DNA of 64,000 nucleotides from Dichomitus squalens LYAD-421 SS1 (GCF_000275845.1 NW_006766893.1:214332-278331), one strand, 5' to 3'. Positions 12,901 to 26,019 are shown, numbered from the stretch's first letter. Program-made: numbers and translations. The notes: a model not told the origin generated them from the letters alone.

Positions 12901-15567
12901 TCAGTAGCGCGGTATGCTCACGTTCTCCATGCTCGGCCCAGTCGTATATCCCTCCGCGCTGTTCGCTTCGCCGCCCCCGTACTGATACGGCGCTAACCTG
13001 ATGTTCTCTTCATAGGATTCCCGGGGCGGACGTACAGCGGACATGGTCATGGACTCACCCCCTCCTCCTGCTCGGCCGCGGTAGACATTCGCGCTTGGGC
13101 TTGAAGAGAGGCTGCTGACGCCCGAGGACGAGCTACGCTCGAAGCCGAACGCCTCGCCGTACGTCTTCTTTGTGACCGCGCGTCCGTCCGCGTTCGTCAC
13201 CGTGATGCGCACGCCGTGCGTGCCCGGCTTGCCGCGAATGAAGTCGATGAAGAACTTGGTCGAGCTCCAGATCTCGCGCGCGAAGTCGGCTAGAGGAGGC
13301 CAACGGTGCGACATATAAGAGATGGGCTCGGGAGACGTATGAGCTGTGTTGATGACGTACCGTAGTTGATGCTGTCCAAGAGCGGCCGCCCGAAGCCTGT
13401 CTTGGGGCGGCCCGGGATGACGTACTCCTTCCACGTGTAGGCGTGCATCATGAAAGCGGAGAACAGCACCATCTGTGTCGATCTACGTAACGATCAACTG
13501 TTCATCGAACCGGGAGACAGCACGTACCTCGATGCAAATGGCGAGCGCGTTGAGACCATCGGCGATGTTGGTCGCCGTCCAATATGGCGTCGCTTTAATC
13601 ACAGGTGGATTCGCTCCTTCAAGTGCATCGAACTGTCATCGCAGATGAGAATCACCGGACGGTTACGATTGAGTTAGCCCCTTCTGCGAAGACCTACCAC
13701 CAAGTACTGATAGAAGGTGAACATGACGATGAGCTTGATGGATAAAAACTTGGCCAGAGGCTTCTTCCCCACGAGCTCCTCCTTCGTCAGCCCGTAGAAT
13801 ATCAACAGCCCGTATAGCGCAACCCTGCATATGAGCGAAGCTGTGAATGGTGACGTCTCAGCCCTGCGCAGCGTCCACGTACGTGATGCTAACAGCGTCG
13901 ATGACGCTGATGTATGCGTGTGCAGTCTTGAAGCTCCAAGGGCCCGACTCGCACAGCACACCGTAGTGTTGGCAGATGATTCCCGCGATGGAAAGTGCTT
14001 TGCCATCCCATCAGTACGAGCAAGCCGTGCGAAGTGCTGGATGAGTTTACCTGGTCGTAGGATGACGTACTGGAGTACGGACCACTATCGCGCTGGCGTC
14101 AGAAAGTGTTCGGCACCGGAAAAAAAACGAATGCGCAAACCTTCACGGCGTACATGAAGTAGGCCTACGGGATACAGAGCTAAACATTAACATCGTGCTG
14201 CAGAAGAAAGAGGGTCTGATGCCCACCTTAGTTGGTCGATACCGCCAACAACAGAACTGGCGTGAACAGGGTCAGTAGGGGAGCAGCAATCGCACCATTG
14301 CCACAAGTCCACGTACAGGAATTGGTAGACTTGATTTGTCTTTGCGGAGGATGGCATTGTCGACGTCGTGGCCGACTGCTGTCGCAGCGACGTACTCGAT
14401 GAGGAGGAGGCTTGTCATTTGCGAATCAGTCAAGGGGCAGTCTGTTGAACAGAGGTCGACTCACAGGAAGGCGCTGAGAGTGATGGACTGTAGAGCATGT
14501 GGTCAGTTTCCGCGTAGATGCCATATTCAAAGCACGGTGAATGGATATTGAGCCGCAAAGAGCAGCCAAGATGATATTCATATTTCTCGAGACTACTGCT
14601 CGTTGGGCTTGCAGGTGGAAATGAAAGCCGTACACTCAAATCAAATGACGGGCTCCAGTTGCCGTCATGACGGCGATATCTGTAGTTAGCAGTCATCACC
14701 GATGCCTAGGACAGTAACCAGGGCGCAAGGGAGAGTAGTAGCCGTGCCGACGAGCTTGAGTCTTTGTTCACATCTTGGTTCACCAGCGAACGCGGCGTTG
14801 GCCGAAACCTGCGCCAGAACAAGACGGATAGTTCCCTTTATGTCGTTCCGCCACATATGAAACGATACGCATGTGCGATGCGAATAGAGGGTCGTGCAGA
14901 ACTATCGCATGCGGGAGGCCCCCCTCAATCCGAACGGGAAGGGGCGTGAGGCTCATAGAGAACGTGGCTCATTCGACTGCTGCGAGCTAGTAGGAGAGAC
15001 GAAGAAAAGGGGCATTTCAAGGAACTCACCTCGTATACTAAGAAAGATAGAGCTCGGGTGAAATCCAACATGGAACAGTGGATATAGACGTACCACATTC
15101 GATGAGGTCATAATACGTGTAGCTCCTGAAGAACCGGTAGGAAAAGAAGGATATCAAGGCGTAGACGGCAGGCATATACAATATTCGGATGCTGGAAAGC
15201 GTGTTATTGGCTTCATCGCGGTGCGCTTGCTGTGTACGTACATTTGTCGCTGTTCGCCAGGGTTCGTGTAGTTTCTGGATCGGTGGTTGGGAGATGTGTG
15301 GTGCTCCAAGATGCCGCATACTCACCTGCAGTGGAACGAGACGTTGATCGCCGTGAGGAGGACCGTCTACCATGCCCTGCATGAGTGGTCTGAAGACTGA
15401 GGTCCACCGTCCATCGAGCTTGCACATACCACAGCGGCGCACGCTCCTGAAACCACCCATCCTATCCGATGTGCGTCCCAGTTCAGCCCGTTTGAGCTCC
15501 AGAAACTACTCTGGTCAATTATTTGTCGGTTGTCTGACGGACAGAGAGTGCTGTTCTGGGCGACCAT
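12901..15567 (-). CDS. Organic solute transporter Ost-alpha / TMEM184 (DUF300) family membrane protein
   Basis: A multi-exon minus-strand gene with ATG at 15567-15565 and stop TGA at 12903-12901. Recognisable segments, in order: an N terminus with QSSFWSS and NWDAHRIGWVVSG; a helix with RILYMPAVYALISFFSYRFF and YTYYDLIE (15195-15100); IEYVAATAVGHD (about 14400); FCCWRYRPTK (about 14235); AYFMYAVK (about 14160); IALYGLLIFYGLTKEELVGKKPLAKF (about 13830-13740, split here only in description); IKLIVMFTFYQ; and HAYTWKEYVIPGRPKTG with PLLDSINY. The soluble tail is Ser/Gly-rich and probably cytosolic. The family has seven membrane helices; fungal members have been linked to vacuolar or plasma-membrane functions, and the substrate is unknown. 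All expected blocks are present, so the gene appears intact. Confidence 0.88.
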
Positions 15568-16593
15568 GGCGAGGGAGTTGGGGCGAATGTGGACCAATAT
15601 CGAGATAGAGCACCTAGGAGAAAGGAAGGAGTGGATATACGAGCTAGCGACGCCCGCTGGGCGTATAGAGCAAGGGAAGGATGTTGGGCTGTGCCTCATC
15701 GGACTGCGGAGCCGGCATCTCGCCGGTGGCGCGCGCTCCGTCCGGTAAACCTACAACCGTTGTTGTTTTCGACCATTCTTGAGCTGCGGCAGCATCCTCT
15801 GCTGGTCCTTTGTGCCATCACCAGCCGACACGGCGCGCATGCGAATAGACTGGATAAGTGAGCTTTCTGGCATTCCACCGCTAAGAAAGTATACGCAGCT
15901 GTGTGCGGTGGTAGCCTTGTTTCGCTCCTCGGTCATCCTTGATGACATCTACGACAAATCTCTATCGTAATGCCGCTGCCGTGCCGGAAAGTACTGCATG
16001 CCGCTTCGCTCCGCCAGACTACGAACGTTGAATATTGAATCCTCGAGGCTCCCCGATAGAACGCATAACATGCACACGCTGAGTCTGAAGCTTCGAAGGT
16101 GTACCCACAGTGCGAAACCTTCGATTCTAGTCCGAACCAACGACTCACTGAAAATACTTCTACACAGCCGGTAGCTTTGGGTAGCTGTCCTTTCGAGAGG
16201 GCGGTGGTGAGCTCACCTTCCGCGCCTCGCCATATAGAATGGCCTCAGAGCCCGCAGCACCCAGCTGAGTACGGCACCACGTGGTCCTACCTGACACCCA
16301 GCCCGGAGCTCTTGCCGACCAGTTCCCGCACCCTTTGCCGTTGAATATGACAGTCCGAGAACGAGTTCCGAGTGATATTGTTACAAGCACACAGTTACCT
16401 TCTCGTCCCAATCTCCTCCCCGAGCCGGTTCCCTTGCTGGACGCTCTATGCTTACACAGGCAGCCCCCCCCCTCCATACTCGAAAACACACACAATCATG
16501 CGCGCCGTCCCCTTCCCTGGCCGACAACGAGCGCCCGGGAAGCAGGCACGAGCGCACCGGTGGCAGAAGTCATCCTCTGGTACCCATCCTCAG
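15568..16593. other. Intergenic or unresolved 3' exons of the Gln/Asn-rich gene
   Basis: The first part is the promoter of the TMEM184-like gene. On the minus strand, 16160-16495 is an open frame of about 110 residues that might be a further exon of the neighbouring Gln/Asn-rich gene if the GTAGGC at about 16623 is used as a donor. No domain supports this. Confidence 0.3.
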
Positions 16594-17217
16594 CTACCAA
16601 ACTGCGCGCGCACGCGGACAAGTGCCTACCTGCGCATCCTGCCAGGGCGGCTGCTGGCGGGGCGTCGAAAGCGCTCTGGGGACATGGCTATTCCCTGCGT
16701 TCCCCGAGCGAGCGGTGCCTGCGCTCCGGTTGGTCGACTGTCTCTGCTGTTGCGGGCTGGGGGCGTGATTGTGCGCGTTGCCGCCAGCGTTTCTGCCCCC
16801 GGGGTGGTTGTTGTTATTGTTATTGTTGTTCTGAGTTTGCTGCGGGCGCGGCGCGGGGCGCTGGGACTGGTTGGGAGGAGGGTTGTTGTTCGTGGGCTGG
16901 CCAGGAGCCCGATTGTTCTGGTTCGTGCCCCGGGTCTACACGAAGTGTACGCACCAGGATCGATAACCCGAGTAGGAGTAGGCTGGTGCGATCGCACTCA
17001 CCTGCCTACCTGCTGCGCTGCTGCCAGTGCGCCGTCCCCCTGCCGCGTTGTTGCCGTTGCCGAGGGAGATCGCGCGGCTGCCCGCACCGGCGTTCACGTT
17101 GAGATGGAGCGTCAGCGTGGTGTTCGAGTTCGCGTTCCCATTGGCGAACGTCGCAGTCTTCGGCTGCTGAGCGCGCGTCGTCTTCGCTGGCTTCGTCCTC
17201 ACGGTAGCTGTCGCCAT
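16594..17217 (-). CDS. Gln/Asn-rich low-complexity protein, unknown function
   Basis: Starts at 17217 with MATATVRTKPAK. Exon 1 (17217-17002, 72 codons) ends at a clean GTGAGT donor, and exon 2 starts at 16935 after TAG. Exon 2 keeps an open frame to a TAG at 16596-16594, for about 185 residues in total. The N-terminal part is basic and then Asn/Thr/Gly-rich. Exon 2 is dominated by Asn, Gln and Pro, including a run of eight Asn and a Gln-rich patch. No structured domain is visible; the composition resembles disordered or prion-like segments of RNA-binding and transcription proteins, but that is only composition. The 400-residue open frame on the opposite strand is antisense to this low-complexity DNA. 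Confidence 0.45.
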
Positions 17218-17613
17218 GGTGGGGGTCGCTTCGCGCTAGGGACGCGTGAAGGCGAGGGCTTAGGGCCAGGGCCAGGTGGGCTTCAGCAAAGGGGCGGGGG
17301 AGACTGTCTTTACCCCAGCAATACCGCAGCACAAACCGGAATCGGACGATTCGGATTCAATCCTGGTTCCATATCTAAGGTTCGTCAGCGACTGCAGGAG
17401 AAGCTGGGTGAGTATCGATACATGCAGCAGCGTGGAGAGCCGCATGAGAAGGATGTTCGGTCCGGAAGGTGCACGGTAGATATTCGAATACGTAGTCACG
17501 GTACGGATGAACAGGCAGAGCATGGACACAGCCCGCAGCTCGATACGTCTAGTTATCAGAATGTTGTTTCATAGGCGTGGCGTAGCAGGCCACGGTGGTC
17601 GATTACTTTACTC

Positions 17614-19191
17614 TTAAGCGGCCATCTTGACTATGAGGGCCTCTGAACATGGCACGGACTTAGCCTGAATAGCCTCAAGAGCGCAGACCCCGGACGCTGC
17701 CTCGTCGGAATGGATATCCGTGGGCGTCGTGAAGCTTACGTATGTGTCGCGGGATGGGAGACCGACGGAGAGCTGAGGGACATCCCAAGTGTCGACGACT
17801 GTGTGAGGCCGCGCTCGTGCGCCTCGAGGCTCATAGGAGCCCATCTCAATCCCTTCGAGCATGCGGTCGGACAGCGCTCGGCGGGAGTTCAGGCTAAGCA
17901 TGACGTGGGGCGAATGCATCAGGCGACAATGCTACAGCGTAGGAGGAACGAGAGACGCACACTGGGAGGACGGAATTTGCATAGAGCTTGGCTGCAACGA
18001 TGCCGATTGCGGCCCATATGAAATTGTCTGGCAGGATGACTATGAAGTCGACGTCGAAGGCTAGCTGGCATAAGGGGAGCTTCCGAAGGGCTCACAAATA
18101 TGGCGCCGAGGAGTCCGACGATGCTATACAAGCATGGATGTGTTGGCAGGACTTACGGTACGACTCCGTTCATGAAAGCACCGCCCTTGTCAAGAGCCCC
18201 GCAATGACCCCTGGATCTTTGTCAGAATCGTGATGCAACCCATTGAGCACAGAATAACTCACCGCCACCCCGACAATATATCTATACTGATGACCCACTG
18301 TGAACGATCTCAGGGAAAGACTCTCCCGGACATTGACTCCTTTCACTTACCATACCACACCCGACGAGCGTAGAAACTGGTGAAAGCGTGTAAGCGACTG
18401 AATGTTGAGATGGTGATCCAAACCTCACGCTTGGCAAACGAAGATGCTCAATCCCTGAGCGTGAGCATGTTCCAATTGATAGTAAGAAAGTGAGTATAGC
18501 ATGTGTAAGGTTGCAGATGCATACGGATGTGGAGGTTATGATCTAGTCTCCCGAAAAACATTTGAGCGTTTCCCATGTGTGCAATTGATTTTACACTTAC
18601 CCTCATTGACCTTCGGCGACTATCAGCGAAGGGGAATACCGATGCCTCGACGGTGAACGTACCAGTGTCCCTTTAGAAGAGCAATGGGATTGAAGTAATT
18701 AGATACGAGATGGTAGTAACTAGTGGGATATACTTCAGATATGTTTGAAGAGACAGCTGACAGGGATACGCACCAAGCAGCCATGATCATAGCTGTATGC
18801 ACTGTCTCAATTATCCTGTTGACGTGGAAGATGGAGAATCTGCGGAATCACTCGGACTGACAAGATCGCGAGGACCTACACGACCTCGGGAGTCAGCGTT
18901 CGTATTTTTCATAACACCTAAGGTACTCACCAGATAGACCAGGATTAGAATGTCGGTGGGATACAGCCTGAAGTATCTGTAGGTCTGGTGTACGGTGAGG
19001 CCATACAACCTGTCGCGAAGAAATGTCAGTAGAAGGTATTTGGACCGCTACGGCCTGTAGACGCACATGAGCCCAAAGAAAGTCCCAAGGAGCAGAGCCC
19101 CGTAAGTATTGTCGAGGACCGGCAGGGAAAATGCCGCCCTGTCGGACATCGCAAGGATGGTTGCTGTGAGCTCGTGGGACGCAGTAGCCAT
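17614..19191 (-). pseudogene. DUF6534-type membrane protein, deleted copy
   Basis: Starts at ATG 19191 (MATASHELTATIL) and ends with the same tail as copy A (LNSRRALSDRMLEG..., stop at 17616-17614). Exons for the first helices and the last helix are well conserved. Between about 18235 and 18195 the copy jumps directly across the segment matching 6990-7575 of arm A, removing the RSRTGFKR helix region and the exon before the INTG segment. The predicted protein would lack two or three membrane helices, so it is probably non-functional. Confidence 0.7.
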
Positions 19192-19767
19192 GGCCGTGAT
19201 CACTGGGGCTTGGCTTGCTCGAGGATAGCCTATATGAGCCACACGAGCCAAGTGACGCTGACAGATGCCGGGCGATTGTCATTATGGATGAGGAGATCTC
19301 TTGTATGCCAATGGCCCTTATGCCGCATGAGCGTCACGGTAGCATTGCCTTTCAATTACTCAATCTGTCTACTGGGAGCAAACAATCAGATGCATAATCA
19401 GCAGTGAGACGTTGCCAATGAAGCGAAGCCACCTGGGGTTGACAGTTCGCTGAAGTGCAGCTGACCTGTGCGTTTGATGTCGGGGAAGGGATCGCGCCTG
19501 TTATGAACAAGCTGGGAAAAAAATACTACCGGTATGGTCCAGGAGCGCAGTTGATCTTGAATGAGGCAAACTAGACGATAACATATACGCACAGCTAGCA
19601 GGTGAGAGCGTACCGTAGTGAGAACGTCGCGATGTCGATGGTGTACGGTCTATACACAACGAAGAATATCCCAACCAACCCCAGATCCAGGACACGGGAC
19701 CGGATAACCCGAAGAGAACCCTTCAACGAAGTTTCGTTCAGAGCGAATCAGTTCCCTTCGAGGCGGA

Positions 19768-20254
19768 TCAAAGATAGGAAAAGTCATCTCCACGCAAGGA
19801 CGATTGATCAGTAGTAAGCACAAACAAAGCGGTCAACATGCCCCATAGGACTCGCACACGAGGACTATGCAGGGAGGGGAACTGCCTCAGAGTCTGTGAG
19901 GTGATTGAGCGGCATCGTTCCTGCATCCCGTGTATCGTACTAGGACAAGACATCTCCCTACAAGTACAAAGAGATGAGTGACAGCGCTGTGAAGGGCACG
20001 AGAGTTTGGCATACGATCGGGATCTATCACGTCCTTGGCTTCCGCCTTGCGCAACGAGTCCAATAACCTTCGCTGAAGATTTCTCGAACACATCCTCCAG
20101 AGCGTGTCGGAGCACATCCACAGAATCTCCGACGTTCCCTTGTTGTACAGCCCATGAGCCTCCTGTCCAGCCAATTGTGCACCACCTAGGGAAGGAGCTC
20201 CGGAGGCAGTGGTAGAGGTAGTACAGCACGACAGAGTCGTACTACTTGTCGATG
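19768..20254 (-). pseudogene. Truncated, decayed methyltransferase copy
   Basis: Matches the C-terminal half of the methyltransferase at 4142-4834, starting at the DSVVLYYLFHCLPG segment (here LYYLYHCL). The SAM-binding half is absent because the duplication breakpoint lies inside the gene. Frame changes split the rest between two overlapping frames, and a piece of about 50 codons is missing after the HCL segment. It cannot encode an active enzyme. Confidence 0.75.
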
Positions 20255-21116
20255 CATCGGTCTTACTCACATAGACGGCCGGTCCTTCTCGCATTTAGCC
20301 GTACCTGAGCTCCTTGAGGATGTGGTCGAGCTGAGCGATGGTGATCGCGTCTCTCGGTCACAACCTTTCCCCATGTCAATGACTATACAGTTACCTCGCT
20401 TCTGGTATCCGAGTCGGTGAACACTTGCAAGATTCTGCCCAACAACTTCACGGCGCCACGTGGATACGACGTCGATGTCGAGGACCTTCTCCCACCGGTT
20501 AATCTTCTGGCAGATTTTCCTGGACTACTGGCGCGTACGCGTACGCAATGAAAGTGACAGGCATTAGTTCTTGAAACTCGAACGGAGAAGGACATTGGAG
20601 CGCTGTTCCCGTACTAGAGGAACGACGAGCATTGGGTGAAGGAACCAAAGGTTTCATGCCTCAGGGCTGCAGGCAAGGGAAAGCGACGGTGCCAGCGAAC
20701 GAGGGTGCATGGTTCTGCCTGACATCTGCCGAACGTCCAGCCCCTATAGTATATGGGTGGAGAGGAGATATCGGGGACGCCCTCTACGTGCACAGACGGT
20801 TTGTACGTTGAACATACAGCCATTGGCGGGTGGCGTAAGTTTTTAGCATGCAAAGGTACAGGCGCAAAAATGACGACTGAAGTACCTAATAACAAACCGG
20901 GTCCCTCATCTAGAGACGTCTTCGATATACTCACCTGCTCGAACTCAGGAGTCAATTGCCAAGACCGCGGGCGCGCTACAAGGCTCGGCATCGTCATCTG
21001 CCGTATCATCATCCAGCGGCTGCTGCCGGCAGGCGTATCGCTAGACGACCATCGCGCATCGCCCAAGACCCTCTTGTCTCAAACCATCGCTCTACCGCAA
21101 CTACGACTTCCCCACC
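20255..21116. other. Intergenic, no gene seen
   Basis: Unique DNA between the duplication breakpoint and the phospholipase D start. No coherent exon pattern was found on either strand. Confidence 0.4.
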
Positions 21117-24100
21117 ATGGCTAGCATCTTCAATAAGCTCGAGAAACTGGCGGACAAGCTTCCAGAGGGCCTCGACCATGCTCGGGCAATGGCCATTGGT
21201 TAGGGTTCGTTCGCTACGATTTGACAGCCACACTGACTGTTATCTTATCAGGCATTCTGAACCCGGATCGTCTGTACCCCTTCCGTTGTGCTGCCCAACG
21301 TCCATCCCCGCTGACAAGCTGCAGGCCGTCACGATGATCCCGAGGAGAAGAGGGCGGACATGGTCCGCGCCGAGATCATGTCCGGCCACCGCTTCCATTC
21401 GTTCGCCAACCAGCGCTCTCAGAACTTCGTCAAATGGTGCGTCGGGACGTTCCGCAGCCCTAACTCGCGCTTCATGGCCAACCCCTATGCAGGCATATCG
21501 ACGGCCATGACTACATGTGGGCCGTCTCGGAGCTGCTCGATAGAGCGAAGGAGGCTATCTTCATCTTGGTACGTCCATTGTCGCCGCCGTAACTGCCTTC
21601 CGACATGTCGAAACTCCGGGGCGGTGATGCATAGCGCTGGTGCATTCTCAATCAACCAGGGCGGTGATATCCCAGGCGGCCATGACACGACCGCATGGTG
21701 AGATTAAGCGCATCTTGCGAGAATGTGGGGCTACTATGCACGCGGCGAAGACCCCATAACGTGCTGTAACATGGGGAGTTCTCTCGCGGGTATGGCCCGT
21801 CGGCGGGTGATATTCACTGGTCTCCGGCTTTACTTCGCGATGGCGTGGCAGTTACTGCTGCTGTTGAACGGTAAACTCATCGCTCCCCATCATAGGACTG
21901 GTGGCTCACTCCTGAGCTGTACCTGCGTCGTCCGCCTGCGAAGTACCCGGAATGGCGACTCGATCGAGTGCTCAAACGCAAAGCTGAACAAGGGGTCAAA
22001 GTCTACGTGATCGTCTACAAGGAAGTCACGCAGACGATGTCGATGAGCTCTGCTCACACCAAACATGCCCTCGAAGCGCTTCACCCCAACATCGCTTGCA
22101 TGCGCCACCCCGACCACATCGGTAGCAAAGGTGCTGTCCATCCATATCACCTTACTCTCGATAGCTGATATGTGCCGCGACATGGGCAGATGATGTCGAG
22201 TTCTGGTCACACCATGAGAAGGTTGTGGTTGTTGACAATCACTACGCGTGCATCGGTGGCCTCGATCTCTGTTTCGGTAGATGGGACACGCACACTCATC
22301 CTCTCGCGGATGTGCACCCAACCGATCCGTTTGCCGTGCTCTTCCCGGGCCAGGACTACAACAACGCTCGTATTATGGACTTCCAGGATGTCCCCAACTA
22401 TGTCAGTAACGGCTTGAGTTCCCTTGAAGCCGCGCGCATGCCGTGGCACGATGTGCACATGACTCTCACCGGGGAAGTCGTGTTGGACATTGTTCAGCAC
22501 TTCGTCGAGCGCTGGAACGAGGTCAAGAAGCGCAAGGTGAGAGTATCTTCAACTTGCACGGTGATCGTCGCTTACCCTTGCCTTTGCCAGTACCGTAACG
22601 AAGCGTTAGTGTTCTGTCCGCTCGTGTCTGTGCCCGCGCTCATCAGAATATGTAATGTAGGCGATATGATTGGCTCGCGCTTCCGCACGACATTGAGGCG
22701 TCCCCTAATGAGGCTGTCGTCCGTATGTCAAGCCTTTCTGAGAGGACCATGCATTTCACTGACCCCTTCGCTACTAGGCCATCCTCACCGCGAGCGCTGG
22801 CATCAAATTGGCAGACACTTCAAGGACCGCTTCCACCTCCACTGGCCCCACGGCGGTGAGACTGCCGATTATGATGGCGAGTATCCCATCACGCGCGGCA
22901 GCTGTCGTGTGCAGGCCGTCCGAAGTGTCTCGGACTGGAGCCACGGTGTTCTGACGGAGTGCAGCATCCAGAACGCTTGTGCGTACTTCTCGGTCCGACT
23001 GCGAGATACCGATCTGACGGGCTAATGACAGATATTGACTTGATTCGAACGTCCGAGCACTTCATCTATATCGGTGAGCGCCTTCGGCGTTCTTCTGAGT
23101 GGACGTAGTTAACGAATAAATTGCAGAGAATCAGTTCTTGTTCGTGATCGTGAATTTGGAATGGCAGAGACACTGCGGACTAACCACCCCCACTACAGCA
23201 TCTCCAACACGCAAGAGGATGGGCCTGTAAAGAACCAGATTGCAAAGGCGCTAGTGGAACGCATCGTTCGGGCTGGTCAGGAGGGCAAGAAGTTCCGGGT
23301 CAGTTTATCTCCAGCGTCAGCTTCTTCAATCGCTCACTCGTCTCTCCCCAGGTGGTCGTCGTGATTCCCGAAGTCCCAGGATTCGCTGGACAAAGTCAGT
23401 ACATATTTCTAGTGCAGTGGCAAGTTGCTGACCTCCTATTGCAGTCAAGGATGAGTCCTCCGTCAAAATCATCATGGCGGCGCAATATCGCACAATGAAC
23501 CGTGGGGGACACAGTATCTACGAGGAGGTCCGCAAGGCGGGATACGAGCCGTGAGTGCTACTCAGAGCAGTGTCTTTGGTGACACTAACATTCGATTCGC
23601 CAGTTCGGACTACATCCGTTTCTACCATCTCCGTGCCTACGACCGCATCAACGCCCCTTGGGGTACGCAAAGCCTACATACCATGTCGCTATCTTCGTTG
23701 ACCGCAGGTCCCCAGACTCGTACGTTCACCGCATCGAGGAGCGCAGCGGTATTCCCTTCCACCAAGTGAATGTCGCCCTCGGTCGCCTCTGGGTCGGCCT
23801 CGGCGAGAGCCCCTCGGATCCCCAGGATGTGTCCGTCTCGATCCCGACAGGGAAGATGCTGGAGGAGCAGTCGACATCCGGCAAGAAGCCCGAGATTAAA
23901 GTGGAGAAGTACCAGCTCCCGAGCAGCGTTGAGGAAGCTCGCGAGATCATCGACCGCTGGCGCCGTGCTGCGGAAGAGCTCCGGACCGACGAGGATGTAT
24001 CCGACAACGTCGTGCAGCACATGTTGCATGACCGCACAAGCCTCCTCGACGAGCGCTGGGCCGGCACTGAGGAGGAAGAGCGAAATGCTTACGTTTCCGA

Positions 24101-25024
24101 GCTTCTGTACATCCACTCGAAGGTCATGATCGTGGATGACCGGCGCGTCATCGTGAGTATCATGGTGATTGTTGCGACTGCCTGGTCTGACGACTGTGCT
24201 TGCAGATGGGATCGGCCAACCTGAATGATCGTAGTCAGAAGGTAAGCTGTACGACCGTTTGTTCCATCTCTCTATGTTGACGAAGGACATGCAGGGAGAT
24301 GGTGACTCAGAGATCGCTCTCGTTATTGAGGACGAGGATTTGATTGAATCGAGCATGGACGGCGAACCGTACACGGCTGCTCGATTTGCTGCAACCCTCC
24401 GTCGCAAGCTCTACAGAGGTTAGTTCGTCTCTACCTTTTCCTCTCACGAGCCGTTGCTGAGCCGGAGCCTAGAGCACCTCGGACTCATCCCACCACAGTT
24501 CTGCACCGCGGACGAACGTCCTGACTCCTTCATGCGTGCCGCGCCTCATCCCAATGACGATGAGACCGAGGACGACGAGGATCGCGCTGTTGCCGATCCC
24601 TTGGCTGATAGCACTCACGACCTCTGGAATGGCACTGCCCGCAAGAACCGTGAGATCTTCACTGAGATCTTCCGGCCCGTGCCCACGAACCTCATCCGCT
24701 CCTGGAGCCAATACGATGTGAGTTCCCACTCATCTAGAGCCATAGCCCATTCTTGGATCACTGAATGGGATATGCCATAGAACTACGTCCCCAATGTGAT
24801 GACTGGCCACGTCGTGCCGGACGTCCCTCTGTCGCGTATCAAGGAACGCTTGTCTCAGGTCCGTGGTGCGCTTGTCGAGTGTCCGATGGTAAGCCGCCTC
24901 CTTTGTGAATTCTACAATCTGTCCTGACACCTTGCCGAAACAGGACTTCTTGATCGACGAGAAGGGCTTTGTTGAGGGACCTGACTGGACAGGACTCAAC
25001 CCGACCCTTCCCATCTATATCTGA
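21117..25024 (+). CDS. Phospholipase D with two HKD motifs
   Basis: Hydrolyses phosphatidylcholine-type lipids to phosphatidic acid. Start ATG 21117 (MASIFNKLEKLADKLPEGLD), stop TGA 25022-25024, at least ten introns. The first catalytic block, FWSHHEKVVVVDN followed by IGGLDLCFGRWD, lies at about 22200-22290. The second, IHSKVMIVDD, lies at about 24113 and continues after an intron as MGSANLNDRS. Both have the HxKxxxxD signature, so both halves of the bilobed active site are present. Other family segments are visible: DWWLTPELYLRRPP, YDWLALPHDIEASPNEA, VQAVRSVSDWSHGVLTE, HFIYIENQF. No PX or PH domain is visible at the N terminus, so it resembles the shorter fungal PLDs. One intron (about 21572-21896) is unusually long. 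Confidence 0.92.
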
Positions 25025-26019
25025 TGAGGTTGCTGGTGTCGTATCAGTCGATGGCGGAAGAAATGATTGTGTTATTTGGTTGCTGAATGTATATATATAT
25101 ATATATTAGACGAATGAAACGATCTATGAGACTGTTGTACCACCATCTACGTATACCTTCGGAGGTGATGAATGCCATGGAAGGGGAATGGGTCAAATTG
25201 ACAGGCATTTCTATATCCATGCCTTGAACCGAATGTGTATTTGGGTGTTTCCCATACTTCTTTCACGTCATCAGGAAGTCGAGTATCTAAAGGGACCGTC
25301 CTACACCGCTCGTAACCCTGCTCAAGTTGGAAGCATACGTCCCGCAACCACATGTCTAAAATCCTCTTTCACGCAGGAGTTTCGGGAAATGAGGTGAAGA
25401 ATAGACAATTTCGTGGGGCTCCAAACCTGAGATACGCCGGTGCATTTCGCCAATTCGCCAGATTGGACGTGCACCGGCTTCTACTTGGAGGTCCGGTCTT
25501 TCAGTGTACTCAATGATCATCCTTCTGAAGAAGTTCGAGGGCAAGCGGGCACAAATGGGATTCGCGTTTGGCCGGTGCAAACGCGTGCCGTACACAGTAG
25601 ATACAAAAGGCTTATATACGTAGCTAAATAGGGGTAGATAAGGGCGCGGGTATCCGTCGGGGGGGCGGGACCTGTGGCGCTCGTTCCGCGAGCTCGCCAT
25701 CTTGACGCCAGGATTCCAACACCTTCCACCTTGACGGGTGGGCTACGCTCATGATAGCCGTGATGTTGGGTCGATAAACGACGTAGTGTCCGCGCCTGAG
25801 TGAGCATCGACCGAAGAACACCGTTTGCACGAGTGCCTGGGGGGTTGGAGGGACGGTCGAGGTCATCAAGAGCGACATGGGGTGCTGAGAAATACCTTCC
25901 CCATATGGTTACTGCGTACAGAGCGCATGGCGCCCATTAGTCTGGCAGGAGGCCTCTCTTGCATCGCACTCTTCCACCTCCATTGTGGCTGGCCACGACC
26001 TCTGTTTGGCGGTCGCACC
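25025..26019. other. Intergenic with a short TA microsatellite
   Basis: A run of about nine TA units at 25089-25107 follows the phospholipase gene. The rest shows no supported gene; the last part is presumably the promoter of the coiled-coil gene. Confidence 0.4.

Larger units (their letters stand above)
17565..20254 (-). repeat. Arm B of the large inverted duplication
   Basis: Inverted, diverged copy of 4497-8215. It begins about 45 bases beyond the stop of the membrane-protein copy and ends inside the methyltransferase copy. It lacks about 580 bp present in arm A and carries several stops and frame changes. Confidence 0.8.

Noticed and set aside
16372..17574. A 400-codon plus-strand open frame
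   Set aside because: It is antisense to the spliced Gln/Asn-rich gene; its Arg/Gly/Val-rich composition is what GC-rich low-complexity DNA gives in the opposite frame.
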